Source: Propionibacteriaceae bacterium UBA5174
GTDB lineage: Bacteria > Actinomycetota > Actinomycetes > Propionibacteriales > Propionibacteriaceae
Direction of reading: 5' to 3'
Assembly: GCA_002413345.1 (NCBI GenBank)
Contig: DHWU01000069.1
Span: forward strand, 1-23,131
DNA: 23,131 nt
Both the position numbers and the translations under genes were made by a program. Positions 1-8,050 of the stretch are shown in pieces (position 1 is the first letter of the stretch; every line of letters starts with the position of its first letter). The notes under the pieces were generated by a model, which saw only the letters and a list, made by a program, of their open reading frames with translations, was not told where the DNA came from and ran no database searches.

Positions 1-351
1 GAAGCGGTGCAGGCCCTCACCGGTGCGGCTGAAGCGGCACAGCGCGGTGACGGTGAGTTCGTGCTCCCCGGACTGCACCTCGAAGTGCACCTTGTGGTCG
101 TGCACTGCCGCAGCGTCCAGTTGGGTGCCGTCGAGGGTTGCGGACAGCACCTTTTCGGCAATCAGATTGATATTGGACGCCCCGGCGCCGCTGGTGAATT
201 TGACCGTGGAAGTGGACACGAAAAGAACCGTCGGGTCGTAATCACCGACTGCCGCGGTGCCGCTCAGATCAAGGGTTAGCTCGTAGGAGTGGGTTCTAAT
301 CATGAAAGATCGGACGGCGGCTTCGTTCCTGGTGATGTTTGCGGGAAACAT
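1..351 (-). CDS. pepN: Aminopeptidase N, N-terminal 117 residues (runs off the window)
   Basis: This is the 5' part of a minus-strand gene that continues left of base 1. The translation starts MFPANITRNEAA, runs through a beta-rich segment beginning SYELTLDL, and reaches CRFSRTGEGLHRF at the window edge. The start pattern NxTRxEA and the motif TGEGLHRF are typical of the N-terminal beta domain of actinobacterial M1-family aminopeptidase N, a cytoplasmic zinc exopeptidase. The zinc site (HExxH) lies beyond the window. I chose the ATG at 351 over the one at 303 because the family N-terminus extends that far and a GAGG Shine-Dalgarno sits six bases upstream. The neighbouring gene is divergent, about 105 bases away. 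Family assignment is from remembered motifs, with no search run. Confidence 0.8.
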   Translation of the reverse strand, partial: MFPANITRNEAAVRSFMIRTHSYELTLDLSGTAAVGDYDPTVLFVSTSTVKFTSGAGASNINLIAEKVLSATLDGTQLDAAAVHDHKVHFEVQSGEHELTVTALCRFSRTGEGLHRF

Positions 352-457
352 GTTGCACCTCGTGAATGCTGATGGGCCGATCGGTGAACCCCAATGGCGA
401 GAGCCGAGGTTACCGGTCACAAGCTGGGGCATTCAACCTCCGTAGAATTGTTCGACG

Positions 458-2104
458 GTGAAAATGCTGTCGCAAGCAACGATCTTCGGGTCGTCCATGC
501 GGCGATATGTAGTTGATCAGGCGGGTCTGACAGTTCGAGTTTGGCGGCCCAATGGGTTTGCTCAGGTGCGCTGGCCGGCGAGGTTGGCTGCTCAGTTTGT
601 GGCGTGGGACAAGCGCCGAAGCCGCCTGGGGGCGCAATCTGTACTGGTGCGAGATTTGCGAGCCCCGGCGGTAGTGCACTGGGGCGATGCCGAGGTACGC
701 CTGGAATCTGACGGTTCGGCGATTCGGCTGGTTCGCGGCCAAAACCTGGTGGTGGAAATCGGTTGGGTGCATGCCGAAGGCAGTGAACCCGCGGTGATCA
801 CCGACGAAGAGGTCGAGCATGAGCTCGCCACCCAAGCTGGACGCCTGCTGCAGCGAGCCGCGGTCGGCGACGGTTGGCGCAATCGGTGGGTATTGGTGCG
901 CGATCACGATGGTTCGGTGCAGGTCGAGGAGCGGCTGCGGGTGCGTCCAGGCCCAGAGTTCGCCCTGTGGAGTTGGGACGCCGGGGTGAGCGCCATGTTC
1001 ACCATTGCGCCCGCGCACGCGTCCGGGCCGGTGTTGGCGTTCCGCTTAGAACAGGGCTATTTGGAACAGGCCGAACCGGTCACCAGCCCGTCCAGTTCGG
1101 CGGTGGAGTTTTTGGTGGCGCCGATCGGCACGGTCTTGGAAGTGGGGGACCGGATGGTCACGGTGCTGGCCGCGCAGTCCTACCCGACCATGGCTGATTT
1201 CGAGACCAAGCTGCCAGCCTGGATGTTGGAGACTCAGTGCGACGACGGCGTGACCTGGTGGGGTGATCTGGCCGACTTTGGGGTGAGCGTCCCAGATGGT
1301 CTGGAGCTGGGATATTTCGACGGCGCGGTGTCAGTGGACGGCCCGGCTGGGCGGCGAGTGATTGAGGTGACCAGTCCGAAGGGGCTGAGCCGGGTGCCGC
1401 TGGAGTGGGTGCCGCAGGTGCAGGAGGTGCTGCATCGGGTGGCCGCCGCGACGCTGGCTGCCGAGGCTGAACCCAGCGTTGCCGAGGCGTTCTGTGTGCA
1501 GTTGGCCGCCGATCGAAACACGGTCTGGTTGGATGACGCCGCCCATGACCGGCTGGATCGGGTTGATTGGCACAATTCAGATTCGTTGTTGGCGGGCGCA
1601 TTTGCCCTGGCCAGGGGGCGCTCGCAGGGTGAGGCGGCGCTGATTTCGGATGCGCTGCGGTGGCTGGCGCGCCAACCGGTTGGGGTTGGCTATGGACGGG
1701 TCGCGATGGCCGGTTTTCTGGCTTCGGTCACCGTGGGGTTGGACGCCCAGTCGCGCTGCCTGGATCTGCTTGCGCGCACGGCAGTGGGCAGAACGGCCGC
1801 GTTGGAGAGTTCGTTGTTGCACTATCGCAGCGCCGATTTTGGGCACGCCGAGTTGGCTGGAGTGGTTAATCGGCTGGGTGGTCTGTTGCCTGGGCAGGCG
1901 CCGCTGCTTGGCTGGAGTGAGTTCGCGCAGCTGATTGGACTGTTGGAGTTGTGTCCGCCGGAATGGCCCGATGCGGCCTACTACGCGCAGGTGGCGAGCA
2001 AGGCCCGCGGCACTTTGTTGTGCGCCTATGTGGACGGACGCGTGGCCGAAGCTGAGCCGTTGGCCTGGCTGATGTTGAGCCCAGAATTGAGCTCGACTGC
2101 CTGA
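458..2104 (+). CDS. Hypothetical protein, 548 residues, unrecognised
   Basis: I do not recognise this family. The reading frame is long, uninterrupted and has the strong third-position GC bias of real genes here. The first 300 residues are rich in V, W and beta-type alternation (for example residues 50-120), which suggests a beta-sandwich. From about residue 320 the chain is alanine- and leucine-rich and looks helical, perhaps a helical-repeat or toroid domain. There is no signal peptide or membrane segment, so it is probably cytoplasmic. The start is uncertain: GTG at 458, ATG at 464 and ATG at 497 are all possible, and none has a clear Shine-Dalgarno. It is divergent from pepN and ends about 60 bases before the tRNA gene. 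No catalytic motif was identified. Confidence 0.75.
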   Translation: MKMLSQATIFGSSMRRYVVDQAGLTVRVWRPNGFAQVRWPARLAAQFVAWDKRRSRLGAQSVLVRDLRAPAVVHWGDAEVRLESDGSAIRLVRGQNLVVEIGWVHAEGSEPAVITDEEVEHELATQAGRLLQRAAVGDGWRNRWVLVRDHDGSVQVEERLRVRPGPEFALWSWDAGVSAMFTIAPAHASGPVLAFRLEQGYLEQAEPVTSPSSSAVEFLVAPIGTVLEVGDRMVTVLAAQSYPTMADFETKLPAWMLETQCDDGVTWWGDLADFGVSVPDGLELGYFDGAVSVDGPAGRRVIEVTSPKGLSRVPLEWVPQVQEVLHRVAAATLAAEAEPSVAEAFCVQLAADRNTVWLDDAAHDRLDRVDWHNSDSLLAGAFALARGRSQGEAALISDALRWLARQPVGVGYGRVAMAGFLASVTVGLDAQSRCLDLLARTAVGRTAALESSLLHYRSADFGHAELAGVVNRLGGLLPGQAPLLGWSEFAQLIGLLELCPPEWPDAAYYAQVASKARGTLLCAYVDGRVAEAEPLAWLMLSPELSSTA

Positions 2105-2162
2105 GTTCGGTGCGCTGAGTTGGTTGTGACGCCGTGGGCGCCGTAGACTCTCCCGCGGTCAC

Positions 2163-2238
2163 CGGGGCGTAGCGTAGTGGCTAGCGCGCCTGCTTTGGGA
2201 GCAGGAGACCGCAGGTTCGAGTCCTGTCGCCCCGACCA
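2163..2238 (+). tRNA. tRNA-Pro (UGG anticodon), CCA encoded
   Basis: A full cloverleaf can be drawn. The acceptor stem CGGGGCG (2163-2169) pairs with CGCCCCG (2228-2234), followed by discriminator A and an encoded CCA (2236-2238). The anticodon stem CCTGC/GCAGG encloses loop TTTGGGA, so the anticodon is TGG (proline). The T-arm is GCAGG-TTCGAGT-CCTGT with one G-T pair. Length is 76 bases. Its 3' end (2209-2245) is also the best match in the window to the tRNA-like fragment at 9510-9547, which makes it a candidate integration site. Confidence 0.95.
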
Positions 2239-2279
2239 TGTTCCTGTTGGCTTTGAAGAGCCGAACTCGGCGGTGTGGA

Positions 2280-2507
2280 ATGCCTCAAGTGAAGGTCGGC
2301 GTCCTAGGGCGCATCGTTGCTGGCAATGACCTGGGCTGGTTCGTCGAAGTCGTTGACGATTCGGCTGGTTCGACTGGGGGTTACTACATCCTCACCTTCG
2401 ACCAAGCGGATCGTTCGGGGCTCGCTTACGACAATTGGGTCGAGTCTTTAGGCGACGTGCGCCGCTACTTTCAGGAGTCCCGCTGGGCGATCGATTGGCT
2501 CAGCTGA
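2280..2507 (+). CDS. Small hypothetical protein, 75 residues
   Basis: The translation begins MPQVKVGVLGRIVAG and ends RWAIDWLS. It contains G-G-Y-Y-I-L-T-F near residue 34 and an acidic, tryptophan-bearing C-terminal half. This acidic, compact, single-domain look is common among immunity-like or stress-linked small proteins, but I cannot name a family. An upstream ATG at 2238 is in frame, but it overlaps the encoded CCA of the tRNA, so I prefer 2280. The Shine-Dalgarno is weak (GGCGGTG region). It is the first gene after the tRNA-Pro and may be the first cargo of the putative tRNA-bounded island. Confidence 0.55.
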   Translation: MPQVKVGVLGRIVAGNDLGWFVEVVDDSAGSTGGYYILTFDQADRSGLAYDNWVESLGDVRRYFQESRWAIDWLS

Positions 2508-2763
2508 AGCTGGCTCCTGTGGGTTGTAGCGTGAAATGGCAGCGAGGTGTCTCTGATCGATGCGGGTGTCTCCAGCGAGTCCGGCATTGGCCCCTGCCAT
2601 GCGCCGCGCGCGAAATGCACCCTGGGGTCTGCAACGCCTCGCGTCGCACCGGGCCTCTGAGCGCGACGGCATCCGTCTGGGGAAGGTGGGCCCCACGGCA
2701 ACTCTGCGACGATGCCAACCCGACATCCCCAGCGCTTCACCTTCGCCCTGAAGTGTATGTACA
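2508..2763. other. Intergenic region upstream of the GNAT toxin-antitoxin module
   Basis: This stretch lies between the small hypothetical gene and the toxin-antitoxin promoter. Several reading frames of 60-150 codons cross it on both strands. All overlap one another, are Arg/Pro/Ser-rich, and none has a convincing ribosome site or motif. I see no RNA gene or repeat in it. Confidence 0.4.
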
Positions 2764-2799
2764 TTGGACTCAGTACTAGGTACTGTACAGACGTCGTAC
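2759..2799 (+). promoter_or_regulatory. Promoter and GTAC-rich operator of the toxin-antitoxin module
   Basis: A perfect inverted repeat CAGTAC-TAG-GTACTG lies at 2771-2785. Five GTAC tetramers fall within 41 bases (2759, 2773, 2780, 2785, 2796). A possible -35 TTGGAC (2764-2769) and -10 TACAGA (2786-2791), 16 bases apart, straddle the palindrome. RHH antitoxins of GNAT toxins are known to bind short palindromes in their own promoters together with the toxin, so this is the natural autoregulatory site. The binding itself is inference. Confidence 0.55.
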
Positions 2800-2844
2800 C
2801 TACGGCGGCCATCAGCGCCGGAGGACATATCAGGGAGCACACCA

Positions 2845-3126
2845 ATGACTGAGCGCGCATCCACGAAAACAACGAGACTCAACGTACGCACGTCACCTGA
2901 GCAGGATGCCCTCATTCGCCAGGCAGCTGCGGCAAGTCATACCACCATGAGTGAGTTCATGCTGGAGAGCGCCATGACCAGGGCGGCGCATGTGTTGGCG
3001 GATCGTCGTTGGTTCCCCCTCGAGGGTGACGCTTTTGAGGAGTTTAGAGCCCTATTGGATCGGCCGGCAGTCTTCAAGCCTCGGTTGGCCGCGTCCATGC
3101 GAGCTGACGACCCGTTTGTTGACTGA
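2845..3126 (+). CDS. DUF1778 ribbon-helix-helix antitoxin
   Basis: This 93-residue protein is the antitoxin of a type II toxin-antitoxin pair with the downstream GNAT toxin. Residues 8-40 (TTRLNVRTSPEQDALIRQAA, then TTMSEFMLESA) form the beta strand and two helices of a ribbon-helix-helix domain of the DUF1778 (TacA/AtaR/KacA) type. The C-terminal tail (FKPRLAASMRADDPFVD) fits the segment that wraps the acetyltransferase in this family. The ATG at 2845 was chosen for its GGGAG ribosome site eight bases upstream and its MTERASTKTTR start. Its stop overlaps the toxin start by one base (TGATG), indicating translational coupling. It probably represses its own promoter at the GTAC-rich operator just upstream. 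Confidence 0.88.
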   Translation: MTERASTKTTRLNVRTSPEQDALIRQAAAASHTTMSEFMLESAMTRAAHVLADRRWFPLEGDAFEEFRALLDRPAVFKPRLAASMRADDPFVD

Positions 3127-3638
3127 TGGATTTCACGCGATCGGCTCGCCTAACCCAAGACCACGAACTCGAGCTTTTCAACTGTGGCGACGATGCCATG
3201 TCGGATTGGCTCCGCAGGTTCGCATTCACAAGTGATCGTGCGGGTATGTGCTCGGTCTACGTAAGCACTCCACCGGGGCAGTCACGAGTAGCTGGCTACT
3301 ACGGGCTGGCCACGGCTGGAGTGTCTTCAGTCAACGCGGCTGACCGAATTACGAAGGGAGTCGGCCGATACGACATACCGGTGATCCTTCTTGCGCGCCT
3401 AGCAGTTGATCGCGAGTTCCAAGGAATGCGGCTCGGGCAAGCCCTGCTCAAGGATGCACTCAACCGCATCCTGAACGTGAGCGACCAGGTTGGCGTCCGG
3501 GCCGTTTTGATCCATTGCCTGGATGAGCCCGCGCGAGCGTTCTACATGAACTTTGCGGAGTTTGAGCCATCGCCTACGGACCCGATGCATCTCCAGTTAC
3601 TTCTGAAGGACTTGAAGAAGGCTTTTGGCGCTGGATGA
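3126..3638 (+). CDS. GNAT-family acetyltransferase toxin (TacT/AtaT/KacT type)
   Basis: This 170-residue GNAT N-acetyltransferase is the toxin partner of the DUF1778 antitoxin. Known members acetylate the amino group of aminoacyl-tRNA and stop translation. The order is typical: a beta-rich start with SGYYGLAT-like sequence (here VAGYYGLATAGV, near residue 56), the LARLAVDREFQGMRLGQALL segment (residues 89-108), which carries the acetyl-CoA pyrophosphate loop as QGMRLG, and FYMNF with Tyr140 near the C-terminus at the usual catalytic tyrosine position. Length matches the family. Its last 65 bases overlap the 3' end of the minus-strand TPR gene, so both genes use the same DNA at their C-termini. 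The tRNA specificity cannot be read from sequence. Confidence 0.88.
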   Translation: MDFTRSARLTQDHELELFNCGDDAMSDWLRRFAFTSDRAGMCSVYVSTPPGQSRVAGYYGLATAGVSSVNAADRITKGVGRYDIPVILLARLAVDREFQGMRLGQALLKDALNRILNVSDQVGVRAVLIHCLDEPARAFYMNFAEFEPSPTDPMHLQLLLKDLKKAFGAG

Positions 3639-4941
3639 AGTCGCCTAATAGAACCCAATAGGCATGGAGCGGGATCTGCTTCGCCTCAAGCGTGGAGTTG
3701 AACTCTCCAGCCTCGGCCGTCCAGAGGAGCGATTCGTCCTGGGGCACGGCACCTAGGTCTGTCGCCCCTATGATCTCGGCTGCTCGCTGGGGTCGTCCCG
3801 CACGTATATGGGCCAATGCGTCGTTGGCCTCCACCAGGGGGATCGCGCGACCGTCTGGCGCCCCCTCCCTGGCTCGCGCGAAGGCCGCGATTGCTCGCTC
3901 AGGATCCAGAGGGATGAGGCAAAAGCCGTGGTTGTTGGCGAGCATCCAATCATCCGGATGGAGGTCGCAGGCAACGCCGAGGAGTGTGGCGGCACCTTTG
4001 ACGTCCCCGCTCTCCACCAAGTTGATCGCCTGTTTAGTGAAGGCGTCATGAATCCGGCTCTCTTTCGGAGACCGGTCTGTGGACATCAGCTTCTGCGCCA
4101 ACGCCTCGGCTACGGCGCATCGCGACTCGCTTCTCAATCCGAGCAAAGCGGTCGGCACAAACGATGGCTGCCAGGCACAAGTGACGTACTGGTATTCCGT
4201 CTGAAGGGCCTCGAGGCCCCAGTTTTCCAGATAGGTCTCCGACAGCCGAGTGATCAGCCACCGATACTCGGCTTCTTGGGCCCGGCAGTCCTTGGTTGCC
4301 GACGTTGGAAGTGACTTCGGCGGACAGCGGTCGATGATCGACTCTGGGTCGGCTGTCCGGGCCCATCCCCTCACCGCACGACGGAACTCGGGATCCAGGT
4401 CTCCCTTGACTGTCGGGGTGGAGATGGAATCCCGAAGCAGTACCCAGCCTTCCCAGTAGGTCGCGCGCTCGGCGTCTTCGCCGGGGCCCAAATCGAGACT
4501 GGTCGCCACGTCTATTCCGAACGCGTACTCATCTGCATATGCCCCGAGCAAGACCTGCGTGTCCAGCCCCAGTAGAGCTAGTTCGCCGATCGCTTGGGTA
4601 CCGTCAATAGTCCTGCGGAGATGCCCACCTGATACGAATGGGAAAGAACTCATAACCCTCGCGAAGAGAGTGACGAGTGCCACCGGGTGCCACTCCGAGC
4701 TCGGGGTAATCGACTGAGTCCTGCTCACCTGAAGATGCATGCCTGCGTCAAACGACGACGCAGGTCTGGCAGGAGTCCTGACGCGGAGCAAATGCCGCGC
4801 GATGTCTCGGCACTGAACCCTGCACGTGGTGCCGCCTTCACCCAACTCGATGAACGGGCAATCCGGCTGGAGTCGGGTTGGTTGTGAGCAGGCATCCGCG
4901 TATCGCAAGACCGCCACCTGGATGAACTCAGACTCGCTCAT
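3574..4941 (-). CDS. TPR-like protein divergent from the CHAT-MBL operon
   Basis: This 455-residue protein has no recognised N-terminal family. The first roughly 280 residues contain a Cys/Pro-containing start and mixed alpha/beta sequence. From about residue 290 to 400 there are amphipathic helical pairs (INLVESGDVKGAATLLGVACDLHPDD, then LDPERAIAAFARAREGAPD), which look like tetratricopeptide repeats with the spacing A-x3-F-x-R-A. There is no signal peptide or membrane span. I chose the ATG at 4941 over the longer frame start at 4998 because GAGGAAG lies just upstream. It faces away from the CHAT gene across a 535-base gap. TPR proteins are frequent sensors or adaptors of CHAT peptidases, so it may belong to that system. 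That link is inference from position. Confidence 0.75.
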   Translation of the reverse strand: MSESEFIQVAVLRYADACSQPTRLQPDCPFIELGEGGTTCRVQCRDIARHLLRVRTPARPASSFDAGMHLQVSRTQSITPSSEWHPVALVTLFARVMSSFPFVSGGHLRRTIDGTQAIGELALLGLDTQVLLGAYADEYAFGIDVATSLDLGPGEDAERATYWEGWVLLRDSISTPTVKGDLDPEFRRAVRGWARTADPESIIDRCPPKSLPTSATKDCRAQEAEYRWLITRLSETYLENWGLEALQTEYQYVTCAWQPSFVPTALLGLRSESRCAVAEALAQKLMSTDRSPKESRIHDAFTKQAINLVESGDVKGAATLLGVACDLHPDDWMLANNHGFCLIPLDPERAIAAFARAREGAPDGRAIPLVEANDALAHIRAGRPQRAAEIIGATDLGAVPQDESLLWTAEAGEFNSTLEAKQIPLHAYWVLLGDFIQRQKPSSSPSEVTGDASGP

Positions 4942-5176
4942 AACTTCCTCGTTAATTGGGGTGGTTGCGAGAGGTGCCGCAAAGGCCCTCGATGCCACGC
5001 AGTCTACGAGGTATGCGCGACTCTACCGGTTGATACTCCTTGACTTGGATGTCTGTGAGATGTGGGGAAGGCCGCGTTCCGATGACCTCATGGGCTCAGG
5101 GAGGATCTGCCTCACGGCCAATAGCGAACGTTGACATCCGAACGAACCCGGCTCGGAGACAGCCTTGGGTCAACCG

Positions 5177-5228
5177 TCGAGGGTGCCGACCAGCTCCGTG
5201 AGACCCTTCAAGACCCGGGCACCCTCGA
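5177..5228. repeat. Inverted repeat with 11-bp perfect arms and 30-base loop
   Basis: The left arm TCGAGGGTGCC (5177-5187) and right arm GGCACCCTCGA (5218-5228) are exact reverse complements. No T-run follows on either strand, so a simple intrinsic terminator is unlikely. It sits midway between two divergent genes and could be a regulator site or a structured leader. Confidence 0.5.
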
Positions 5229-5378
5229 TCACGGGGGGCGTCCGGAGGAATCTGTCGTTTTGCGATCTCTGTCATCTGCGGAACGACTAGCCAATGCTCG
5301 CCCGAATGCAGTCTGATCTCAGATGGGAGCACCATCGCGGCCCGGCAATCTGCAGTCTTGGTGCAAAGCCATAGGTCC

Positions 5379-5396
5379 GCTCCATGGAGCTATAAT
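5379..5396 (+). promoter_or_regulatory. Consensus -10 box with abutting palindrome, CHAT-MBL promoter
   Basis: TATAAT at 5391-5396 is a perfect -10 hexamer, 80 bases before the CHAT start codon. The perfect 12-bp palindrome GCTCCATGGAGC (5379-5390) touches it directly, inside the region sigma factor would span. No good -35 is visible at 16-18 bases, which is common in Actinomycetota. The palindrome would suit a dimeric repressor or an activator that replaces the -35 contact. Confidence 0.55.
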
Positions 5397-5476
5397 CGGC
5401 GGCTCTCGGTGCCTCTAGCCCAACGGCGATACGCTTGCCACCCACCCCTAAAGAGCGTTGTTGAAGGAAACAAGCA

Positions 5477-8050
5477 ATGGTGAGCAAGAGGGATCCTTTG
5501 GTCAGATTTGTGGCGGGCCTGCTGTTGCCAACCATCGAAGATCTCGGAATGGGGCTCGGAACGGATCCGGACGAGACCGACGACTACCGCCTCACCCTGC
5601 GATTGCCAATGCGTGATGAGGACCTCTACCGCTCGGTCTCAACCCTTCTTCAGCCGTCTGTCTGGTGGAAGGCGCAACGGACGCCAGCACCTATGCTGAG
5701 GGCTCCCAAGACAAGGGCTCAGTGGCTTCCCTGTTGGTCCGGCATCTGGAGCATTGCCGACGAGGACGTTCCGAGACTCCTCACGGCATGGGATCGGGCC
5801 ACCTCTAGACGGGGGGTCCCGGACTTCATCCGGGTGTCGGTAAACCCGTATGAACGCGCGGACTTGCTGCGGCTCGCGGCTCGCCTTGGCCAGCCCGTTG
5901 TTCCGACCGTTCGTTGGCTATCTGGAGTCGAATTCACATGGCACTACCCGATTCGCGTAACAGCCGCGGGGTCGTCGAAAGATCGCCTTCTAGAAGAACT
6001 CCGAATACTTGCGCGAGACGGAAATGACTTCATCGTTTCAGGCGATTACCCCGATGTCTGCTTTGTGCGCGGCTACGGCGACGTAGCGGGAGTGGAGTGT
6101 GGAACCGTCTTGGCCATGGGGCGTAAGGATGCGCCAAGGCTCTTTGGCTCCGCCATTTGGAATGAGAAATCGAAGGATGGGGTAGCGGTCGCGGCTGGCA
6201 TTCCACGAGACGATCTCGCCTGGTGGCCGAAGGTGATCGACGCGTTGCTGCGCAATATTCCGCTGGATTGTGCCCTGGCCGCCGTGGTTCCGGACGCATG
6301 CGTCGGAGGCATCAGCGCAGCGCTAACGGCGACTACCTTGGGGTACCACGCTGCGGGCTGGCGAGGGCCAGCTATCCAGACGAAATTTGTCGGTCCGGGA
6401 ACCCGTCCGGATATGGAGGGCGAGAGTCCCGAGTTGGGAGCATCGGCGTCCGGCAGCGATCACGGGTCGCTGTCGCGCGCCGAAGACGGTAGCGCGCTTG
6501 TGCCTGATCCGGGGGACCTGCGCCGCTTGGTGCTGGAGTTCCGAGACGGACACCACAAGGTTCGGTCAGTCTTGCCGCCAAACCGAGAGCTAGCCTTAGA
6601 GGTCGCTGTCGCTCGGCCTAAGCGGGGACAGTTGACCGCAGGGCCTGCTGTCGTGGTGCCGAACGCAGACCAGCGCGTGCTCACCCTTGATGTGGTCGCA
6701 AACTGCAGCCTGTGGGCGCACCCACAACGTTCACAGGTTGCCTGGACGGTCGACGACCACGAGCAGGACAGCACCTCAGCCGTCTTCACGTTCGTTACCC
6801 CCGACACCGGTGCGATGGTCATCACGATCGACCTACTCTTCCGAGGCCGCATTATTGAGCAAGCAGACGTCTATGGTGCCGTTCGGGAACGCGCGCTACC
6901 CGGCGAACGCCTTCGAGTCCAGGTTCGGCACACGAGCGCCACAATCAGCCCCACCGCAACCTCGGCGAATGTATCGCTCGACGCGACGGGGAGCGAGATC
7001 CGAAACGTGAACACCGGAGCCGCAGTGCCCCTTGGCCCGCTGGACGGCATCTTGGATGCCTTTGAGGCGCAGGCCTCTCGCGTGCTGGGCTCCGGTGATG
7101 CTCCGGAGTCACTCGAAGATCCCCGAGCGCGAGCCCTCCTTGTCGACCTAGCTCGCCGGGGGGCGAGCCTGCGAGACGAGCTTGCTGAGCTTTGGCTGGA
7201 CGGAGCGGACCTCGCGAGCGTGAGTGTGCATGTCCGAGGGCAATCCCGCATATTGCCCCTGGAACTGATCTATGAGGGCGAGTCTCCCGAGCAGGGCGCA
7301 TCGCTGTGCGAGCACGTGGCGACCCCGCCGCCCTTGGGTGAGGTCTGTAACCAGACAAGCCCGCGAGTCGTCTGTCCTTACGCATTTTGGTCGCTCAATC
7401 GTGCGGTTGTGAGGTCGGTTGAGCTGTCGAAAGCTCGCCCTCGCCGCCTTCTGGATTCGCTAATGTTGAAGCCAGTGCTCTTCGCGGCCACCGAACTTGC
7501 CGATCAGAAGCTGGTATCGCCGACTCCCAGCGATGCCCTGGAGCAGGCTTGCGCGGAACTCTTCGGAGCTGTGAAAAGGGTCCGAACATGGCCTGCTTGG
7601 CAGCATCAGGTCGGCGTCACCGCACCCGAACTGCTGGTGCTGTTAGCGCATACTGAGGTGGGGGCCGGTGAGGCAACCGTGCAGATTGGGACGGGCTCGT
7701 CTCTCGCGCGACCTGACATCTCCAGGTCGATGGTCGGTGCGTCGCCACTGGTCCTTTTGATGGCGTGCGCGTCTGCCGTCGTTGGTGACCAGTTCGGAAC
7801 CCTGGCCGGCACGCTTACGACGCACGGCGCCGCCGCAGTGGTGGGGTCGCTGACTGCGTTGTCTGGCGACCAAGGCTCGCGCGCTGCCGTCGCGGTACTT
7901 CGCGCACTCTGCTCGATTAGCCCTAACACTCTCAGTGCAGCGCTGAGCATTGCGAGGCGTGAGCTCGTCTCGCAGGGACTCCTGATTGGGATGATGCTAG
8001 TCGCTCATGGAGAGGTCAATGTGGCCGTGGAGCCCAGGGGGGCGCCGTAA
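5477..8050 (+). CDS. CHAT-domain caspase-like peptidase, 857 residues
   Basis: The C-terminal third looks like a CHAT (caspase HetF associated with TPRs) peptidase. A hydrophobic strand ending in LLAH gives the putative catalytic His725, and a strand ending LLMAC gives Cys764. They are followed by GTLAGTLTTHGAAAVVGSL, the usual helix and strand after the active site. The middle (about 360-500) is beta-rich and looks like an Ig-like or C2-like segment. Residues 1-320 have no family I can name; an N-IPLDCAL stretch near 270 may mark a second, degenerate alpha/beta unit. No signal peptide is seen. The ATG at 5477 has GAAGGA eight bases upstream. The stop overlaps the next start (TAATG), so the MBL protein is co-translated. 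Substrate and trigger are unknown; a regulated suicide or processing protease is the inference. Confidence 0.8.
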   Translation: MVSKRDPLVRFVAGLLLPTIEDLGMGLGTDPDETDDYRLTLRLPMRDEDLYRSVSTLLQPSVWWKAQRTPAPMLRAPKTRAQWLPCWSGIWSIADEDVPRLLTAWDRATSRRGVPDFIRVSVNPYERADLLRLAARLGQPVVPTVRWLSGVEFTWHYPIRVTAAGSSKDRLLEELRILARDGNDFIVSGDYPDVCFVRGYGDVAGVECGTVLAMGRKDAPRLFGSAIWNEKSKDGVAVAAGIPRDDLAWWPKVIDALLRNIPLDCALAAVVPDACVGGISAALTATTLGYHAAGWRGPAIQTKFVGPGTRPDMEGESPELGASASGSDHGSLSRAEDGSALVPDPGDLRRLVLEFRDGHHKVRSVLPPNRELALEVAVARPKRGQLTAGPAVVVPNADQRVLTLDVVANCSLWAHPQRSQVAWTVDDHEQDSTSAVFTFVTPDTGAMVITIDLLFRGRIIEQADVYGAVRERALPGERLRVQVRHTSATISPTATSANVSLDATGSEIRNVNTGAAVPLGPLDGILDAFEAQASRVLGSGDAPESLEDPRARALLVDLARRGASLRDELAELWLDGADLASVSVHVRGQSRILPLELIYEGESPEQGASLCEHVATPPPLGEVCNQTSPRVVCPYAFWSLNRAVVRSVELSKARPRRLLDSLMLKPVLFAATELADQKLVSPTPSDALEQACAELFGAVKRVRTWPAWQHQVGVTAPELLVLLAHTEVGAGEATVQIGTGSSLARPDISRSMVGASPLVLLMACASAVVGDQFGTLAGTLTTHGAAAVVGSLTALSGDQGSRAAVAVLRALCSISPNTLSAALSIARRELVSQGLLIGMMLVAHGEVNVAVEPRGAP

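Larger units (their letters stand above)
4942..5476. other. Divergent intergenic region between TPR gene and CHAT operon
   Basis: This 535-base gap carries no convincing gene. The short frames in it start with TTG or lack ribosome sites. It does hold an 11-bp-arm inverted repeat (5177-5228) and the CHAT promoter with its palindrome (5379-5396). The length leaves room for two divergent promoters or an untranslated regulatory RNA. Confidence 0.45.

Noticed and set aside
410..1018. 202-codon minus-strand frame opposite the 548-residue gene
   Set aside because: It is His/Arg/Pro-rich with no ribosome site. The plus-strand gene has normal composition and covers it fully.
6460..7251. Several 70-130-codon minus-strand frames inside the CHAT gene
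   Set aside because: They are Arg/Ser/Pro-rich shadows produced by the codon bias of the sense gene.
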